A stretch of 64,000 bases of DNA from Clitopilus passeckerianus (GCA_944990035.1 CALYLX010000054.1:1-64000); one strand, 5' to 3'. Numbered from the stretch's first letter, positions 1 through 12,036 are shown. Notes: generated by a model from the sequence alone, not told the origin. Numbers and translations are program-made.

Positions 1-1331
1 CCCGCGTGAATTGAGTGCAATGATAGCCTTCGAGATTTTTCACATTTGATTTTGAATAGCCAGCTAACTGGATAGTAGTCCATCCGCAGTTGCAAGGAAA
101 CAATGACAGGGCAGCCAGAATGCAGCCGACGTCCGACCCATCGTCGTTGAGGTTCACGTTCAGGTGCAAAAGGATCACATGTCTCCGACGCGTAATTTTC
201 GCGTTCACTACGTAAACCATGATTTATGGCAGGCAACTCGGGATTCTGGCTCCCATCTTCGACTTCAGTAATGTTCGCTGCGTAGCTAGGCAAAGCGTTC
301 TTTAACGCATAGAGGGCAATTACGACGGTATTTTGGTAAAACAAAGGGGAGGTGCGTAGTTCCGGGTGTGCAACTAATGTCGCAAGAGAACGTAGCATCT
401 GTTGAAACCTTGGTCAGACCACTGTGTTCGATTTCTCAGAACTCTCTGGTCTCCATGTACATGGCTCCAATAATCCGTAACCTGAATAAGAAGATTTGCC
501 ACTCAAGCTCCCAGGACGGTGGGGAATTAGGAAATCAGGGAACATGGGTCGAGTTGTGGGTCCGGGGTGCAAGGCATGCATCCCCTCGTGGTTTTGGCAA
601 AGCAGGCGAGGACCTTGCCAGTGGGTGCCACCTCGCCTTCGACCTACACCTACTCTAACTCCTCAGCTTTACCCGCAATAGTGAGCTCATCTCTTATTGC
701 TAAATCTCGTCATTCATACTTGTATAGGACACCCATGGCTGACCCAGAAGGCAATTGGTTATTCATCTACAACGTCAACAAGAATACGAGAGTCAGGCAA
801 ACAACTTCAGGAGGTTGTCCCAACAGGACGCACCTTCAATGTTTCCTGCTTGGGCTTCAATATCTCCAAAATAAAGGCGTGCTTGTTGTAAATGCCGTCT
901 ACACCATTGAATCGGCCTACATATTCATCGACTCAGAGGACGAAGATTGGTCAGACAATATCCCTTGCTATGTTGACAAGCAAATAGACTTTTGGGTCCG
1001 AAGTGCTTTTCTGAAGTCACGCAGTAGAAACTTGTAAATCCATAAGCAAGTATAATTTGTGGTATTCGTTATCCAGGTGTCAGTAATACAGTCGTGTCGA
1101 AGGATCAGAATGGTAGGTACAGTCATGGATATCTGGATAACCGATCTGTAACAAGTGTCCAAATGGTAAGGTGATAGTGATACATTAGTTAGCGGAGGGT
1201 ACTATACTTCTTTACAGTCTGAAGGAATGGGTGTAGAGCGCTGTTGCTCATGGAGAAGGGTGATGATACAGAACGAATAATTAGAGACAAGGCATGAAGA
1301 GGCAGAGTTGAAATTCTCGTGCACACATCGT
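1..1331. other. region without a recognised gene
   Basis: No known domain was seen in this stretch. The only sizeable open frame is on the plus strand, with a first ATG near 576 and a stop at 1037, about 150 codons. It includes a stretch resembling a folded segment (around 735-1020), but no family, signal peptide or intron structure can be named. It may be the edge of a gene that lies mostly left of the window, or chance. Confidence 0.3.
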
Positions 1332-1999
1332 TTAATAGGTTGCCCTGGACTTCCTGTATCTCCCGAAGGACCCGCACGCTGAAGCGCAGAAGCCGATCAG
1401 AAGGGCGACGAGTGCACCCAGCGTCAGCCAGTTGGCATTGCCGTACTGAGCGGGGATGTTCGCGTCTCTGTACCGGTTGCGGACAATACCAAAGAGAACC
1501 ATGTCAATGATGAAGATGACAAGAGTCACGAGGGCGGCAAGGCCAGAGAGGAGAGTCATGAAGATTGTGCCTACGCGGTGGTAGCCTGCGCCACAAACCG
1601 AAGAGGAACGCAAGTCCTGCAAGCCCTGCCGCGATCGGGTGGAGAATCAGGACTTTCGTAAGGTTGTTGATGGCAGTGGTATTTATCCGACTGGCACTGA
1701 TTAGAGAAGATCATCAGAATCTGCTCCGAAGTAGAACGAGGCTTACTTTGTGCCTACAAATTCATAGCCTATTCCGATATCACTGCCTGTATGACCGAAG
1801 ACACCATAGCGTATCTGGTTGGCTCCGTTCCTACTTTCAGGAAGTAAATCTGTTCCCATGTGGGTGAAGATACGCAAACCTTAAGGGACCCGTTAGATGG
1901 TTATCTTCGAAATGTGATCAGGACTAGACCTACGAAAATAAGTAGAACTGTGGCAGCAAATGTGAGGAAAAGTCCTGGTACAGCAGGTGAGGCAACCAT
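1332..1999 (-). pseudogene. pali-domain (SUR7/RIM9-like) membrane protein, frameshifted
   Basis: This is the remnant or damaged copy of a four-helix membrane protein of the SUR7/PalI family, which in fungi includes Rim9, a helper of the plasma-membrane pH-sensing complex. The first exon, from the ATG at 1999, encodes a hydrophobic N-terminal helix (MVASPAVPGLFLTFAATVLL). A later exon gives the family-typical SSPTWEQIYFLKVG. The last exon holds two more helices, the segment IDMVLFGIVRNRYRD and the usual GNANWLTLGALVALL, ending in a basic tail. Two single-base phase changes break the frame: one between FLKVG and IRYGVFGHTG (about 1815-1834), the other between LAGLAFLFG and CGAGYHRVG (about 1590-1602). 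Neither spot has room for an intron. Either the gene is decaying or the assembly has two indels. Family assignment is by motif recognition and is fairly firm; the Rim9 role is only inferred. Confidence 0.65.
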
Positions 2000-2604
2000 A
2001 ATGTTTGAATTCTGAACCAAACCAATCAGTCTCCAAAATCGTGCGGGTCGTCAGCAATAGTGTACTCACCAGATACTGAAAGCGTGGAAGTAGGTCGCTC
2101 GAAGAGAATAGGGCGTGAATTGGTCCATCTAACGAGCAGGTGATGGATTTATAGAACGCCAAGTTGATTGCCTAAAACGGAAATGGATATGACGCAAATT
2201 TCCGATCGTCATTGTGGTGTACCAGTTCCACCGCAGCATGTCATAGCATTCGTCGGCGAGGCTGTACCCAGAGAGGTCCCGAGTTCGAGTCGTGCCTAAG
2301 AATGACGGAGAATAGGCTCTGGAATCCGGCAGCTGATGATTATAGTGGCTAAAACCAGTGGGTTAGATCATGGCCATCCGTCCGCAGACCACCAGCCAAG
2401 ACGGCAAAGAACGACCAGAGCACGGCTTTGCGCAGCGAGAAGCAGGATGAAGAGAAATCGTTGCTACAAGGATCACCTGAAATGTAGTCCGAAAGTCCCA
2501 AACGAGTTTAGAGCTACAGTAATGACAGGAATTGATATTTTAAAAACAGACTAAAATGACTGACCAGCACCACGATGTTACAAAAGAAGAAATCGTCATT
2601 GATA
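2000..2604. other. intergenic, no gene seen
   Basis: Nothing coding was recognised. At 2207-2307 two 7-base segments that could pair perfectly (like an acceptor stem) flank a short hairpin and a GAGTTCGAGTC stretch like a pol III B box. The rest does not fold as a tRNA, so it is not called. Confidence 0.4.
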
Positions 2605-4487
2605 TCAAGCGTACACGAGGTCCACCCGTGGCGTGTGCATAGTCTGGCGGTTAAGCTCATCATCATCCGCCGAATACCCTCCACCTCCTGATGGTTGCCT
2701 TAACTGGGGTCGCTCCATGGGTGCAGGAAAGGCGAAAGGATGCATGGAGGATGACGGACCCGCAACTGGCGAGATGATCTCCTCTGCCTCGGTACGTGGA
2801 ACCTTTTCCAATGGGTAGCCATTAGAACCCAACATAAACCGACCATTGCTTGCCCTCCCGCTGAGAAGGTTGGCTTGCGATACCTAATTACCCTACGAGT
2901 CAGCACCATTACCATCTTATTAAACGCAAAGAACTCACTACGTCTGAGGGTGACGAGTCAGAAGGGTTGCCCTCTTCAGGACTGAACGGCCCGTCCATAA
3001 GTCCGAACTGGTTAGGATACTGAGCCTGGCTTCTATAAAGAGCGTTGGTTCCATGGCTCAAGTTGGTGTTCACCGAGAGGCGCCAACCATGGTTCTGGCA
3101 CCGGTCGAAGATATCGTCATGCTCCTTTCCATCTCTTGGGCATTCTGGGGGTAATCTGCCAAGGGGAAAGCGCTGCTGGGGCCTGGCCCAAAAGTGGAAT
3201 GTGTGTTTGAACGAGACTCCTCTTCCATGCGCGGGTGGTGGTTGCGAAACAAACGGGTATACAGGACCAGGGGCCAGTCCTATATCACTGCTTTTCTCGT
3301 TATCTTCAACAACGAATTGATTGCGCTGCTTCCGCCGACGCAGAAGTAGCCATGCTATGGCTATGAGAGCACCGATGATGACGGCCACGGCAAGGATAAT
3401 ACCAACGATAGCACCTCCCGAGAGGTTAGAGTTGCTATTGTTGGCCGATCTAACTCAAAGTGTCAGACTCGACTGGGAAAACAAGGTTACTGTAGACGTA
3501 CGAGATATAGGTCCTCTGGTGGTGTAAACCTGAGCATAATCTACGGCAAATACTTGTCCAGAAGAGGTCGGTGCGTATTTCATAACCAGCCTATGGGGGC
3601 CATCCCTAAGCCGGATGCGTGATACAACAAACTCTGAGGGATATATCTGTCGCTGGCCGTGGATAAATTCTGTGCAGGGACGCCATCCAGTTCAACTGTA
3701 TAGGGCGACCCATTCGTGCTCATAGGCCCATATAACGAAACACCATCGCCCGTAAACTGGAAGGCGACCTGAGATCCAGGGTTCGATGTAGCACTATTAG
3801 AACAAGGTCAGTTAGGGTCGTTCCCTACCAACAGACCAGATGCACTGTCCCGACGATCCCGAGTAACTACCTAGATTAGTCGGGTTCGTTATCCACTGTG
3901 CTTCAGAGGGGATATATGAGAAGCTGGACTCCGTATCCTGGATGGTATTCACGAAGAGCTTCTTGTTCGCGTCGCCGATATTGCCTTCGATCGTGATCTA
4001 TGGGTGTCAGTCACCATCAGCAAAGCTCACATCTCAACATTACTTATTTATTACTTACGAAGTCGATATCTAGGAACTGCTGATTGCCAAGATTCATAAT
4101 GCTGACATTGTGTCTTCCTTGGGGCAATCCATGCACTTCGTATAGAATGGCTTGAAATTGGTTGGTGGTGTCCTGGCCATTCTGCGCTGAGCTTATATCG
4201 TTGTCGACGCGAACTTGGTACTGCCCGTGATTGTCACGTTTGGCACCGAAGATTTGGATACCGGTTCCATTGAATGACAGTGAAGCCGTTGCACCTGCGT
4301 TATCTGTTGCATGGAAGGTAGATTGTGAATACCTGTCGCGCAACGCGGGTCAGGTGGTGATGTCACCGAGCCAGATAGCAACGAACCTAAACGCGGAGGC
4401 ATCAGAAGCACTTGTCCCAGCAGTCCAGTCAGAAGAATAGCTGATAAGAGGGGAGGTATCGTCGAGAGTTAGTTGATATGAAGGCAT
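2605..4487 (-). CDS. single-pass surface protein with two extracellular beta domains
   Basis: A multi-exon gene of a family common in Agaricomycetes and of unknown function. The start at 4487 gives MPSYQLTLDDTSPLISYSS, the usual opening of this family, which often lacks a classical signal peptide. After a first intron comes a galactose-binding-like beta segment (GTGIQIFGAKRDNHGQYQV, then FLDIDF). A second copy follows, with VSLYGPMSTNGSPYTVELDG and FAVDYAQV. A single transmembrane helix (GGAIVGIILAVAVIIGALIA) is followed by a basic stop-transfer run (LLRRRKQR) and a long disordered, Pro/Ser-rich cytoplasmic tail ending in VDLVYA. The arrangement, paired ectodomain plus short helix plus disordered tail, resembles fungal wall sensors. 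Ligand and partners are unknown. Exon joins all use GT...AG introns of about 50 bases. Confidence in one gene across this span is good; the function is not assigned. Confidence 0.75.
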
Positions 4488-4814
4488 TGGGCTGCCTTAG
4501 ACGGAGGAAGCCCAGGAAGGCCCAAGAACAGAAGAAAGAAGAAAACTGAACAAAAAAAGCTGGTACACTGTACCAGAAAGGAGAAGAGGAACAACAGAAG
4601 TTGAATGTGAGAAGAGAAGAAGGGAAAGGGAGAACTGCAAGCGTATCCGGATAGTCATTATTTGAAGAGATGGCTCGGAAATTGATGGATATTGGACACA
4701 TATGACTTCGAGAGGTGGTCGAGTCCGACGTTTGCCAAGGTCGCTAGGCGCACTGCGGCCGATAATCACAAGAAGATCACAGCCAACAGCTTCTTTTCCA
4801 CATATAGGAATTCT

Positions 4815-5560
4815 TCACGGCAGCGTCAAGAATACTATTCCTGATAAAGGAGACATCTGCGGCAGGTCTATATATTGTTGCTGAAAACTTTGCAGGACCA
4901 TGTTAGAAGGTGTTGGAGGACTTCCCGACCAAGTGATGGCTATTTCCCCATAGCTTCGCAGTTTGTGAGATTTGAATGGGGTAGCTAGCGAGGGCAAGAT
5001 GTCAGTATATGTGGTCGAAGAGGAGACGTCCTCACTGTTATAGGACTCCACCGGGATGAACAAACTGGCTGGCATATTTTCAAGATCGGAAGGAAATAAT
5101 GGAGAGTAAAAAGTCGGAATAGCGTACTGAGATAAAAGAAAATGTGAGAGGCCACCAGGACGTTTTGTGGGGGCAGATGACCAAGTTCAGCCAGGGCACA
5201 GGCAAAGTGTTAGTCTCCCAACCATCCTTTCAAACCAAAGCCATAGAGTGAGGACAAACTGCGAAGCAGTACTGCGTCCCAATGTGCAGAGCTGGGACAG
5301 TCTATGTCTTCATGTAGCGTGATGGCAGCACTTGCGGCAGCGTCAAATTTGAGAATAAATTCATCACCTAAAGGCCCGAAGAGTGCGTTATCGCCACCAA
5401 TATAGGGCCCTTGATGGTTCAAGATCTGAGCCCATATCACACCGTAGATTTTCTCGTGAACACCACTAGGGAAAGTAGGCGGGCGTCTTCATCGCCATCT
5501 GCATCGCCATCAACGCTTTCTTCATGAGTCGGACACGCTGGTATATTGAGTGCCAGGTTA
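4815..5560 (-). CDS. possible small hypothetical gene
   Basis: Two minus-strand open segments look coding but match nothing I recognise. The segment at 5210-5440 has good amino-acid composition and ordered-protein texture (GPLGDEFILKFDAAASAAI, then a Cys-Pro and a Gly-Phe-Gly motif). The segment at 4815-5075 begins MPASLFIPVESYNSEDVSSS and could be a 3' exon. The join between them, and the 5' end near an acidic Asp/Gly run at about 5475-5530, are guesses. The gap between the neighbouring genes (4488-5660, over 1.1 kb) is large enough for a gene. The pyrimidine-rich part at 4500-4770 is more likely the leader of the surface-protein gene to its left. Confidence 0.3.
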
Positions 5561-5660
5561 TGAAACGATTTCAAACGGCTAGATTCCATAGATTTCTATA
5601 CTGTCAACATTTGATCATAGAAGTTAATGATATAATTACGTGGCTTTCCTTTCAATTCAA

Positions 5661-7805
5661 TCACTCGACATCATGTACCTCAACCCTTGCGACCTTCAGG
5701 AGGTCATCCGGTGATAGGGTCCAAAGTTCGTCGATGAGGCCAGGAAGGAGGGTGCCAGGCCCCCTGATGATGCTATTCTCTTTCTTGACGGCAATTTCAG
5801 CGGCGCTAGTCAAGATTAACACCCTAGATCCACGAGGTTAGGGGGTTCGTAGAGGTGATATCAGATATGGGATAGCGTACCCCGCGATCGCTCCTAGAAG
5901 CATGCTACCGGACACGAGTTTGCCTTCGTCGTTTCCTGCAAGAGTAGATGCAACTGCGCAGTAGGTAGCAATGCAGCTACCAAGAATGCATCCGGATCCT
6001 GTAATATTTCCAAGGATTTCATGACCGTTGTGTAACGAAACGGTTACAATTCCGTCGGAAATGTAATCCACGGGTCCTGTGAGCACAATGACGCAACCTA
6101 TGAAAAGATATTCGGGTTATGTGATAACTCAAGGGCGGTCGCTAAGTCGGCTTACGTTCTTTCCTGGCAAGAGAAGCCACGAATTTGACTGGATCTGAGA
6201 AGCCTGAGCCCACACTGTCTACCCCTTTAGATGCGACCTTTCGAATTATGAGTCCCTGAAAAAAACTCAATTGAATGGATTTCGTCACCTCAGAAGAACC
6301 CGCTAGCGCAGCCAGCTCTCCAGCATTCCCCTTAATGACCGAGGCCTGGAAGGTGTTTAGAAGCTCTATTCAGGGTAGGTGAGGACCACAAGAAGAAAAG
6401 GAGGGGTACGCCGTACCTCGAACGGTATTCTTGCGGAAGGTGCTTGCGCCGACACCAACGGGGTCGAATACTATTGGCTTTCTGTGCTTGTTGGCAAAGA
6501 AGCCTGTGATCATGTTGATATTTAGTTTCCGAGATTGGCGGGCGGGACACTCTGAACACGTCTTACCAGCTTTCAACATGCTCTCCCTGACATCAGCCTT
6601 CATAGTCCCGATATTAATGAGAAGGGCATTGCATATGCGGCTCAGGTCCTCCATCTCTTCGGGCTCTGTGGCCATAATCGGGCTGCCACCAACGGCAAGT
6701 GTGACATTTGCGGATTGTGTAGCTACCACAGTGTTTGTTATCTGTATGATGCTTTGAGAACCCGGATATACGCGCAAATATGGATACCCATTACCTGGTG
6801 AACCAAGGGGTTGATGCCTCTGACAACGTTCAAGAAACCTGCAACTTCTTGCAGAACGAATTCCTTCGATTCATTTGCACTGGTCCGTAGTGGACGAGAA
6901 ACAGCCGCGAAACTCGACTTGAAGAAATTCAGGATCTTCACGAGACTCTGCGCTGAAGTACGTGGATTCGTAGAGCCAACGATCTCGGAAACCACAGCTA
7001 CACCATCCAGAGCATGGCCGGTTTGTGAAACACATCCGTGCATGGTACGCAAGAGATTAGTCGATTTGATACCCCCTAGGCAGATCAGTTCAGCAGGGCA
7101 TTCACACCGTCTCAGGCCGAACTCGCTCACCAATTGCGACCACCTTTATTCCTGTACCGTCCAAAACCTCAAGCATCGCACCAACGTTCCTGACACCAAT
7201 GACAGGTTTTGCCAACTGCTTCGTCGTAGTCCCCCAGACGGCGCCGATCCCGACATAATCTGCACCATCCTTAATGGCTTGCTTGACTTCGTCGACATCG
7301 TTGCAGGAGACACCTATGACGTAGTCCTTGGGCAAAAGTTTTCGAGCGATGGCGACTGACATGTCTGTCTGCCCTAGATGGACTCCCGCAGCTCCTATGG
7401 CCAATGCAACATCGACTCGGTCGTTTATGATTATCGGGACCTTGTACTTGTCGCATACAACTTTCGAGGCAGCAGCGACTGAGACGAACTTTCATCAGAG
7501 CAGGATCAGTGGTGAGGAGTGGAAAAGCAGCGTATACGCGTACCTCTCCAGTATCTGCACGCTTCTCACGTATTTGAACAACTGTAACGCCTCCCTGAAG
7601 GGACTGTATACGCCAAATGTCAGCTTCTAAGTGGTTTTCTATAGGATTGGATTACTTACCTCTTCCAAGGATTCGAGATAGTCCTGTTATTCAAAGATAC
7701 TCAGGATTGGCACAAACGTCGAGAAACAGCGCATTCAACTTTTCCTGGAGGCAGTAACTCCCTGCCAGTGACGAGGTATAGTGAGTAGTCGATGTTGTGA
7801 GTCAT
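5661..7805 (-). CDS. THI6: bifunctional thiamine-phosphate synthase / hydroxyethylthiazole kinase
   Basis: This enzyme does the two last steps of thiamine assembly: its C-terminal half phosphorylates hydroxyethylthiazole (ThiM type) and its N-terminal half joins the phosphate to the pyrimidine diphosphate to give thiamine phosphate (ThiE type). The start at 7805 gives MTHNIDYSLYLVTGRELLPP, the normal fungal N terminus. The synthase half shows GGVTVVQIREK, INDRVDVALAIGAAGVHLGQ, YVGIGAVWGTTTKQ and KPVIGVRNVGAM. The kinase half shows INPLVHQ, ITNTVVA, NIGTM, PIVFDPVGVGASTFR, the nucleotide-binding GNITGSGCILG and a final RGPGTLLPGLIDELW before the stop at 5661. It has at least six introns, all short, and no frame breaks when they are removed. 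Gene order within the fusion is that of yeast Thi6. No TPP riboswitch could be supported in its introns or leader. Confidence 0.93.
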
Positions 7806-8109
7806 GTTGTTGGACGAAGAATGGCCAGGAGAGTGCGATCACATCATCCTTCATTGGGCCGTGATCAGTAAAATCATACGACCAGTCATAAGCTCGTCGA
7901 TCATAGGAAAGGAGAGCAGTAGATTAGTACACTACAACAGAACTACAGAGCGTACATGGTCGTGAGAGAGATGGGATGCAGCAAGAAGTATTAAAACGAG
8001 TGAAGCAGCATGGAAGTACAACAATAATCAGAACAGATTAAAAGGAGATGAAAGCAGGTAGCAGGAAATATCCCGCTTTTTGTCACAGCTCAACACTCGG
8101 CGGGAATGC
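7806..8109. other. intergenic between THI6 start and caprin-like gene end
   Basis: This 300-base stretch holds the THI6 leader and the 3' end of the next gene. No further element was recognised. Confidence 0.5.
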
Positions 8110-10073
8110 TCATGCAGGCGTAGGAGAAGCTCGTGGACCTGTTGATTAGCTCGTCAGTGATGACCAGAGGGGAACTTAGAAAAATAAAACTTACCACCGC
8201 GTTCACCACCACGGCCACCACGGAAGCCACCACGACCACGGAATTCGCCATCAGGGCGACCACGGAAGCCACCTATTGTCAGATGATTAGCACACGAGTA
8301 TTTCAATGAATTGGAGTAGCACCAACCTCGGCCGCCACGTTCGCCGCCACGGAACGCGCCTCTGTCACCACCACGGAATCCACCTCGCTCTCCCCGTTCA
8401 CCGCCTCTGAAGTTGCCGCGACCTCTGAAGCCACGGCCGTCTCCACGGAATCCGCCGCGTCCACCTCGCTCACCGCCACGACCACCTCGCCCGCGGCCAC
8501 GGCCACTTCGCGCTTGCACAAACCCATCTTCATCGACGTCGAGGTTGGGTGTACCAGGAGTCTCAGGACGTTGGTCTTCTGACTGGTCACCATTGAACTC
8601 GGCTTCAGCTGGTGTTGAAGGTGCTTCGGGAGCGGGAGTGGCAGGAGTAGCAGAACCTGAACCACCAAATTCTGCGTGCAGACCTGCAATGGATGGCAGG
8701 TCGTGCTCGTCGTCAGCAGCCCAGTCAATAGTTGATGATTGAGGGGCCTAATAGGGAGAGTCAGTACTAATGCTTATATTGCAAGTCACGTCACTAACCT
8801 CCACCGATGCGTGTTCAACATGTCCATTGGGGATTTCAGGAGCTTCTTCAGCCGGAGCATGAACTTCTTCTGCCTGTTGTTGTTGCTGCTGCTGCTCCCG
8901 CTCTTGCTGCTCAATTTCACTCTCCTGGATGAAATGGAAGCTACCAGAGAGCAACGAGGAGGGCATGCCAGCAATGGCAACACCCGATCGGGCATCTTGC
9001 TCCTCAACTGCAGCAGGAGCTTCCTCGACAACGGGCTCGGGTTCGACAGCTTCAGGGACTGCTGCAGCGGGGTTCAAGGCATTGTGTACCTCTCCAAGAA
9101 CTTGAGAATCTGGAATGAATGTCGTTAGAAGAGGACATAGATGGAACAACGAGGAACTTACATGATACACCCTCCAGTTCGCCCTCTCCAGAGAGTAGGC
9201 CAGACAGTGCGGCTTTCCTCGTTGACTGATCATCACCGAGTAGGGCGTGCGTGACCTGGAGGATGGTGTTGCTTCCAGCAGAGTTCGAAAGACGAATGAG
9301 GTCCAACACTGTGCTGAATTTATCCGTAAGGGTAGACTAAAGTGAATGAGATACGTTAGCTTTGCAAAAGTTCGAAAGCCTCAAAGGTTTACCTCGGCAT
9401 TGAGGATAGCCTGGGTTATCCGTTCCGATGTTGCCCTTTCAGTGTCATTCAGTTTGGCTGAAATTTCATGAGCGAGTTCAGCCTCATGAACCTACAGAAT
9501 GATGCTTTAGTGCCACACGACTGAATAAACGAAAACTGTAAGATACATACCTCAACAGCTTTCTTGACATCAGCCAACTCCTTTTGAACCGCCTCTAATG
9601 ATGGAAGGGTCTTCAAGGACCTCTTCTGATCGTCATTAAGCTTCTCAGCGTCGGTGGCAGCGTAACCAGAAATTCGTGTCTGTCATCGGCAGAAAGGCTC
9701 AGTACGTGCCCTAGAATATACACGAATGTAAATAAGAACGTACGATCTTCTTGGAAGTAGCCTTTAATCGCTTCGTGATGAGCTCAACGATCGGGCTATG
9801 CTTCAAAAGACCATCTTCATCAACCACTGCAGGTGTTTGGCTGCCAGCGGTCTCTGGAGCCGCGGTAGGCTCAGCAGCCTTTTCTTCAGCTTCGTGGTGC
9901 TCAGAATCGGCCCCAGCGATAGATCCGGCACCGTTAGCCACGACGGGAGACTCGACGCCATTCTCGTCACCCTTTTTCCCGGTCTTTCGCTTCTTCTTTT
10001 GCGATTTTGACAAAGGAGCCGGGGGAGGTGCGCCGGGAACAAGACGTTGAGTTACTGCTGGTACTTCAACCAT
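8110..10073 (-). CDS. caprin-like RGG-box RNA-binding protein
   Basis: The start at 10073 gives MVEVPAVTQRLVPGAPPPAP, followed by a Lys-rich patch (KSQKKKRKTGKKG). After an acidic linker comes a helical domain of roughly 150 residues, spread over several small exons, with LITKRLKATSKKI, then EKLNDDQKRSLKTLPSLEAV and KELADVKKAVEVHEAEL. Its second half has TVLDLIRLSNSAGSN, a predicted helix bundle and GEGELEGVSYSQVLGEVHNA. That order (cationic helix, an LN-x-DQ motif, then an ELxGVSY-like end) resembles the HR1 domain of animal caprins. A Gln run (eight Q in total with neighbours) and a Pro/Glu linker follow. The C terminus is a dense RGG/FRGG box interrupted by one intron, and a tiny last exon ends PRASPTPA before the stop at 8110. 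RGG boxes bind RNA and are often arginine-methylated. A cytoplasmic mRNP or granule role is inferred. The protein is certainly an RGG protein; the caprin link is a motif-based proposal. Confidence 0.72.
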
Positions 10074-10829
10074 GGTTTTGAGAGGATTTGGGAGATGAAG
10101 AAATGTAAGTTGTCAGGCTTAGGACGCGTGGTGTGCAGGTCGGATGCCGCTGGCAAAAAGTTGTCCAATCATCCAAGCGACTCATACAGTTTCTCACGGT
10201 CTCATTTCTCCGAGATTCCGACGTTCATGCAAGTATTCCTGTTTCCTCCTTCCAAAACCCACGTCTGGCGCTAGCAACGACGGCCGTTGTAAAGCATTCT
10301 CCCGTAAATAGTAGGTATCTACATAAATTTATGTATTGCTGCATGAGTTGAGCCTTTTGCCTCCAGATATTGGTCATGATCAGTCTTGGATCAGACCAAT
10401 TGAAAGTCTGCACTTCAACTTGTCAACCTGACTAGAAAGTTTCCAAGAAACGAGACCCTTGCGGCCGCATGCAAGCTAAGGATCGATTGAAAGAAGCTGC
10501 GATGCCTTGCGTGCTGCCTCCAAGGCCTAACATTGGAACCGACGATTGGCTCATTCGAGTTAGATTACCACACAGATGCCCAAGAGCCTGAGTGAGATCG
10601 CTTAACTACGCCGTTTAGATGTCAGTTCTAATGCCATCCTTGAGTTCGCCGGTGTGGAACTCCGCGCACCCCTCGTGCTATATTTTCTTCGGCATGTCAA
10701 GGCATCCTGATTGTTTTTCACTGTTTTGTTCGAGGGCGATCTCTGCAAACAGTGTTGGTGGCGCTGTCGATCGTCACAGTGGCACAGGCAAATCTCCTTG
10801 TTGTCGACCTCTTTCAGCCAGGAACGCCA
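10074..10829. promoter_or_regulatory. divergent promoter region
   Basis: The caprin-like gene (minus) and the BTB gene (plus) start back to back here, so both promoters must lie in this 756-base gap. One ACGCGT hexamer is present near 10118, just upstream of the caprin-like start. No other motif stands out. Confidence 0.45.
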
Positions 10830-12036
10830 ATGCTCTCCGACGACTTCAGCACGAACCGCTGTTCCGGCTCCGGTGCCACCTCTATAGCTAAAACTGCGAG
10901 CGAATCTGCAGGTTCTTTGGCTCCTAGCCGACACCCTGATCTCTGTTTTGGTGATGGGAACCTTGCCATTCTCACTGGGGAAAACTACTTTCTCGTGCAC
11001 AAAGGCCTTTTGTGCCGCCATTCCTTGCCCATTTCTCGAACTGTAGAGAACCTGGAAGCTCTCCAAGCGCGATTTCTTGAAGGGCGTCTCGTGCTGGAGC
11101 TCCCTGAGTCATCAACGGACGTCTACTATTTCCTCCTCGCCTTATACGATGGAATGTGAGCTATCGCCTTTATTAGGTCCTTTTAACTGGATTAAATTCG
11201 GCGATTATCGATCAGATCTGCACTCAAATACGACGTCAATGATTTCCCTGTGGTCTCAGCGATCTTCAATCTAGCCACAAAGTATGAAGTTAAACATTTA
11301 CGGGCTGATCTCCTGCGCGGACTCTCCGTACCTTGGCCAAGGACTCTTGGCGGATGGGAAATCAGAGAATCGAAACTGGTAGACAATGTTGGCGGGTACG
11401 TGCCGCGGGAACGAATCCCTCACCCCATGTGCGTGATTGAATTGTTCCTTCGAGTTTCTTGTCCATTTAACCTGGCCTGCGCCCAGACTCGTTATCAACC
11501 TTGCTCGCGCTTGTGCTGCTCCAGAACTTCTCCCATCCGCGTTTTACGACCTCTCTCGCTGCTCTCCCTCTGAGTGCGCTTCTGGCCATACCTGTCCCAT
11601 CACGTCTGAGGTCCACCACCTCGCTGAACCAGACCTGCTTGCACTGCTCCGAGGCAAGGAACACGGCTCTCGCTTTCTATCGACATTCATCGTCAATGAA
11701 CTCGAAGGCCGAGATCTCTCGGCGGGGTGCCTCTTCCGGATGGAGATCGATCCTGCACGTAGGCAAACTTGCCAAGCCGCCTTCGAAGCAGTCACCTTTG
11801 AGATCCTGAAAGACATCAATGGGACCGTTTCCCAGAGGTCCTCGGACCCGCTCTTCGCTATGTTTGACTCAGAGATGATGCAAACTCGAGACGATGTCAT
11901 CGGTCGAACTGGGCTCCCTGTGAGAGCTTGTGAATACTGTAGATGCGAATTTGGTGCTGCTGTGGATGGCGCTAGGGAAGAATTTTGGAGAAGGCTTCCC
12001 ACCTGGTTCGGGGTGGATCCCCAGGTCTGGGCGTAA
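10830..12036 (+). CDS. BTB/POZ domain protein
   Basis: BTB proteins dimerise and often act as substrate adaptors for Cullin-3 ubiquitin ligases or in transcription; this fungal subfamily is uncharacterised. The ATG at 10830 gives MLSDDFSTNRCSGSG. The BTB core follows: HPDLCFGDGNLAILTGENYF, FLVHKGLLCRHS and RLVLELPESSTDVYYFLLAL. A second exon adds the conserved FNLATKYEVKHLRADLL, and a third the long C-terminal half, with PSAFYDLSRCSPSECASG, RGKEHGSRFLSTFIVNELEG and CEYCRCEFGAAVDGAREEF, ending at 12036. The C-terminal half has several paired cysteines (CASGHTC, CEYCRC) that may bind metal. Members of this family are numerous in mushrooms. Introns at about 11157-11220 and 11429-11481 keep the frame. 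A GTG-initiated upstream extension exists in frame, but the first ATG fits the family better. Confidence 0.82.

Noticed and set aside
2207..2307. tRNA-like sequence with a perfect 7-base acceptor-like pair and a GAGTTCGAGTC box
   Set aside because: No pairing T stem directly before the 3' acceptor strand and no convincing anticodon arm.
7082..7140. Possible TPP riboswitch in a THI6 intron (minus strand has CCTGAGA and, later, GAACTGATCTG)
   Set aside because: The intron is only about 55 bases, and the sequence after GATCTG lacks the conserved TAATACC-like sensor arm. The likeness is partial and probably chance.
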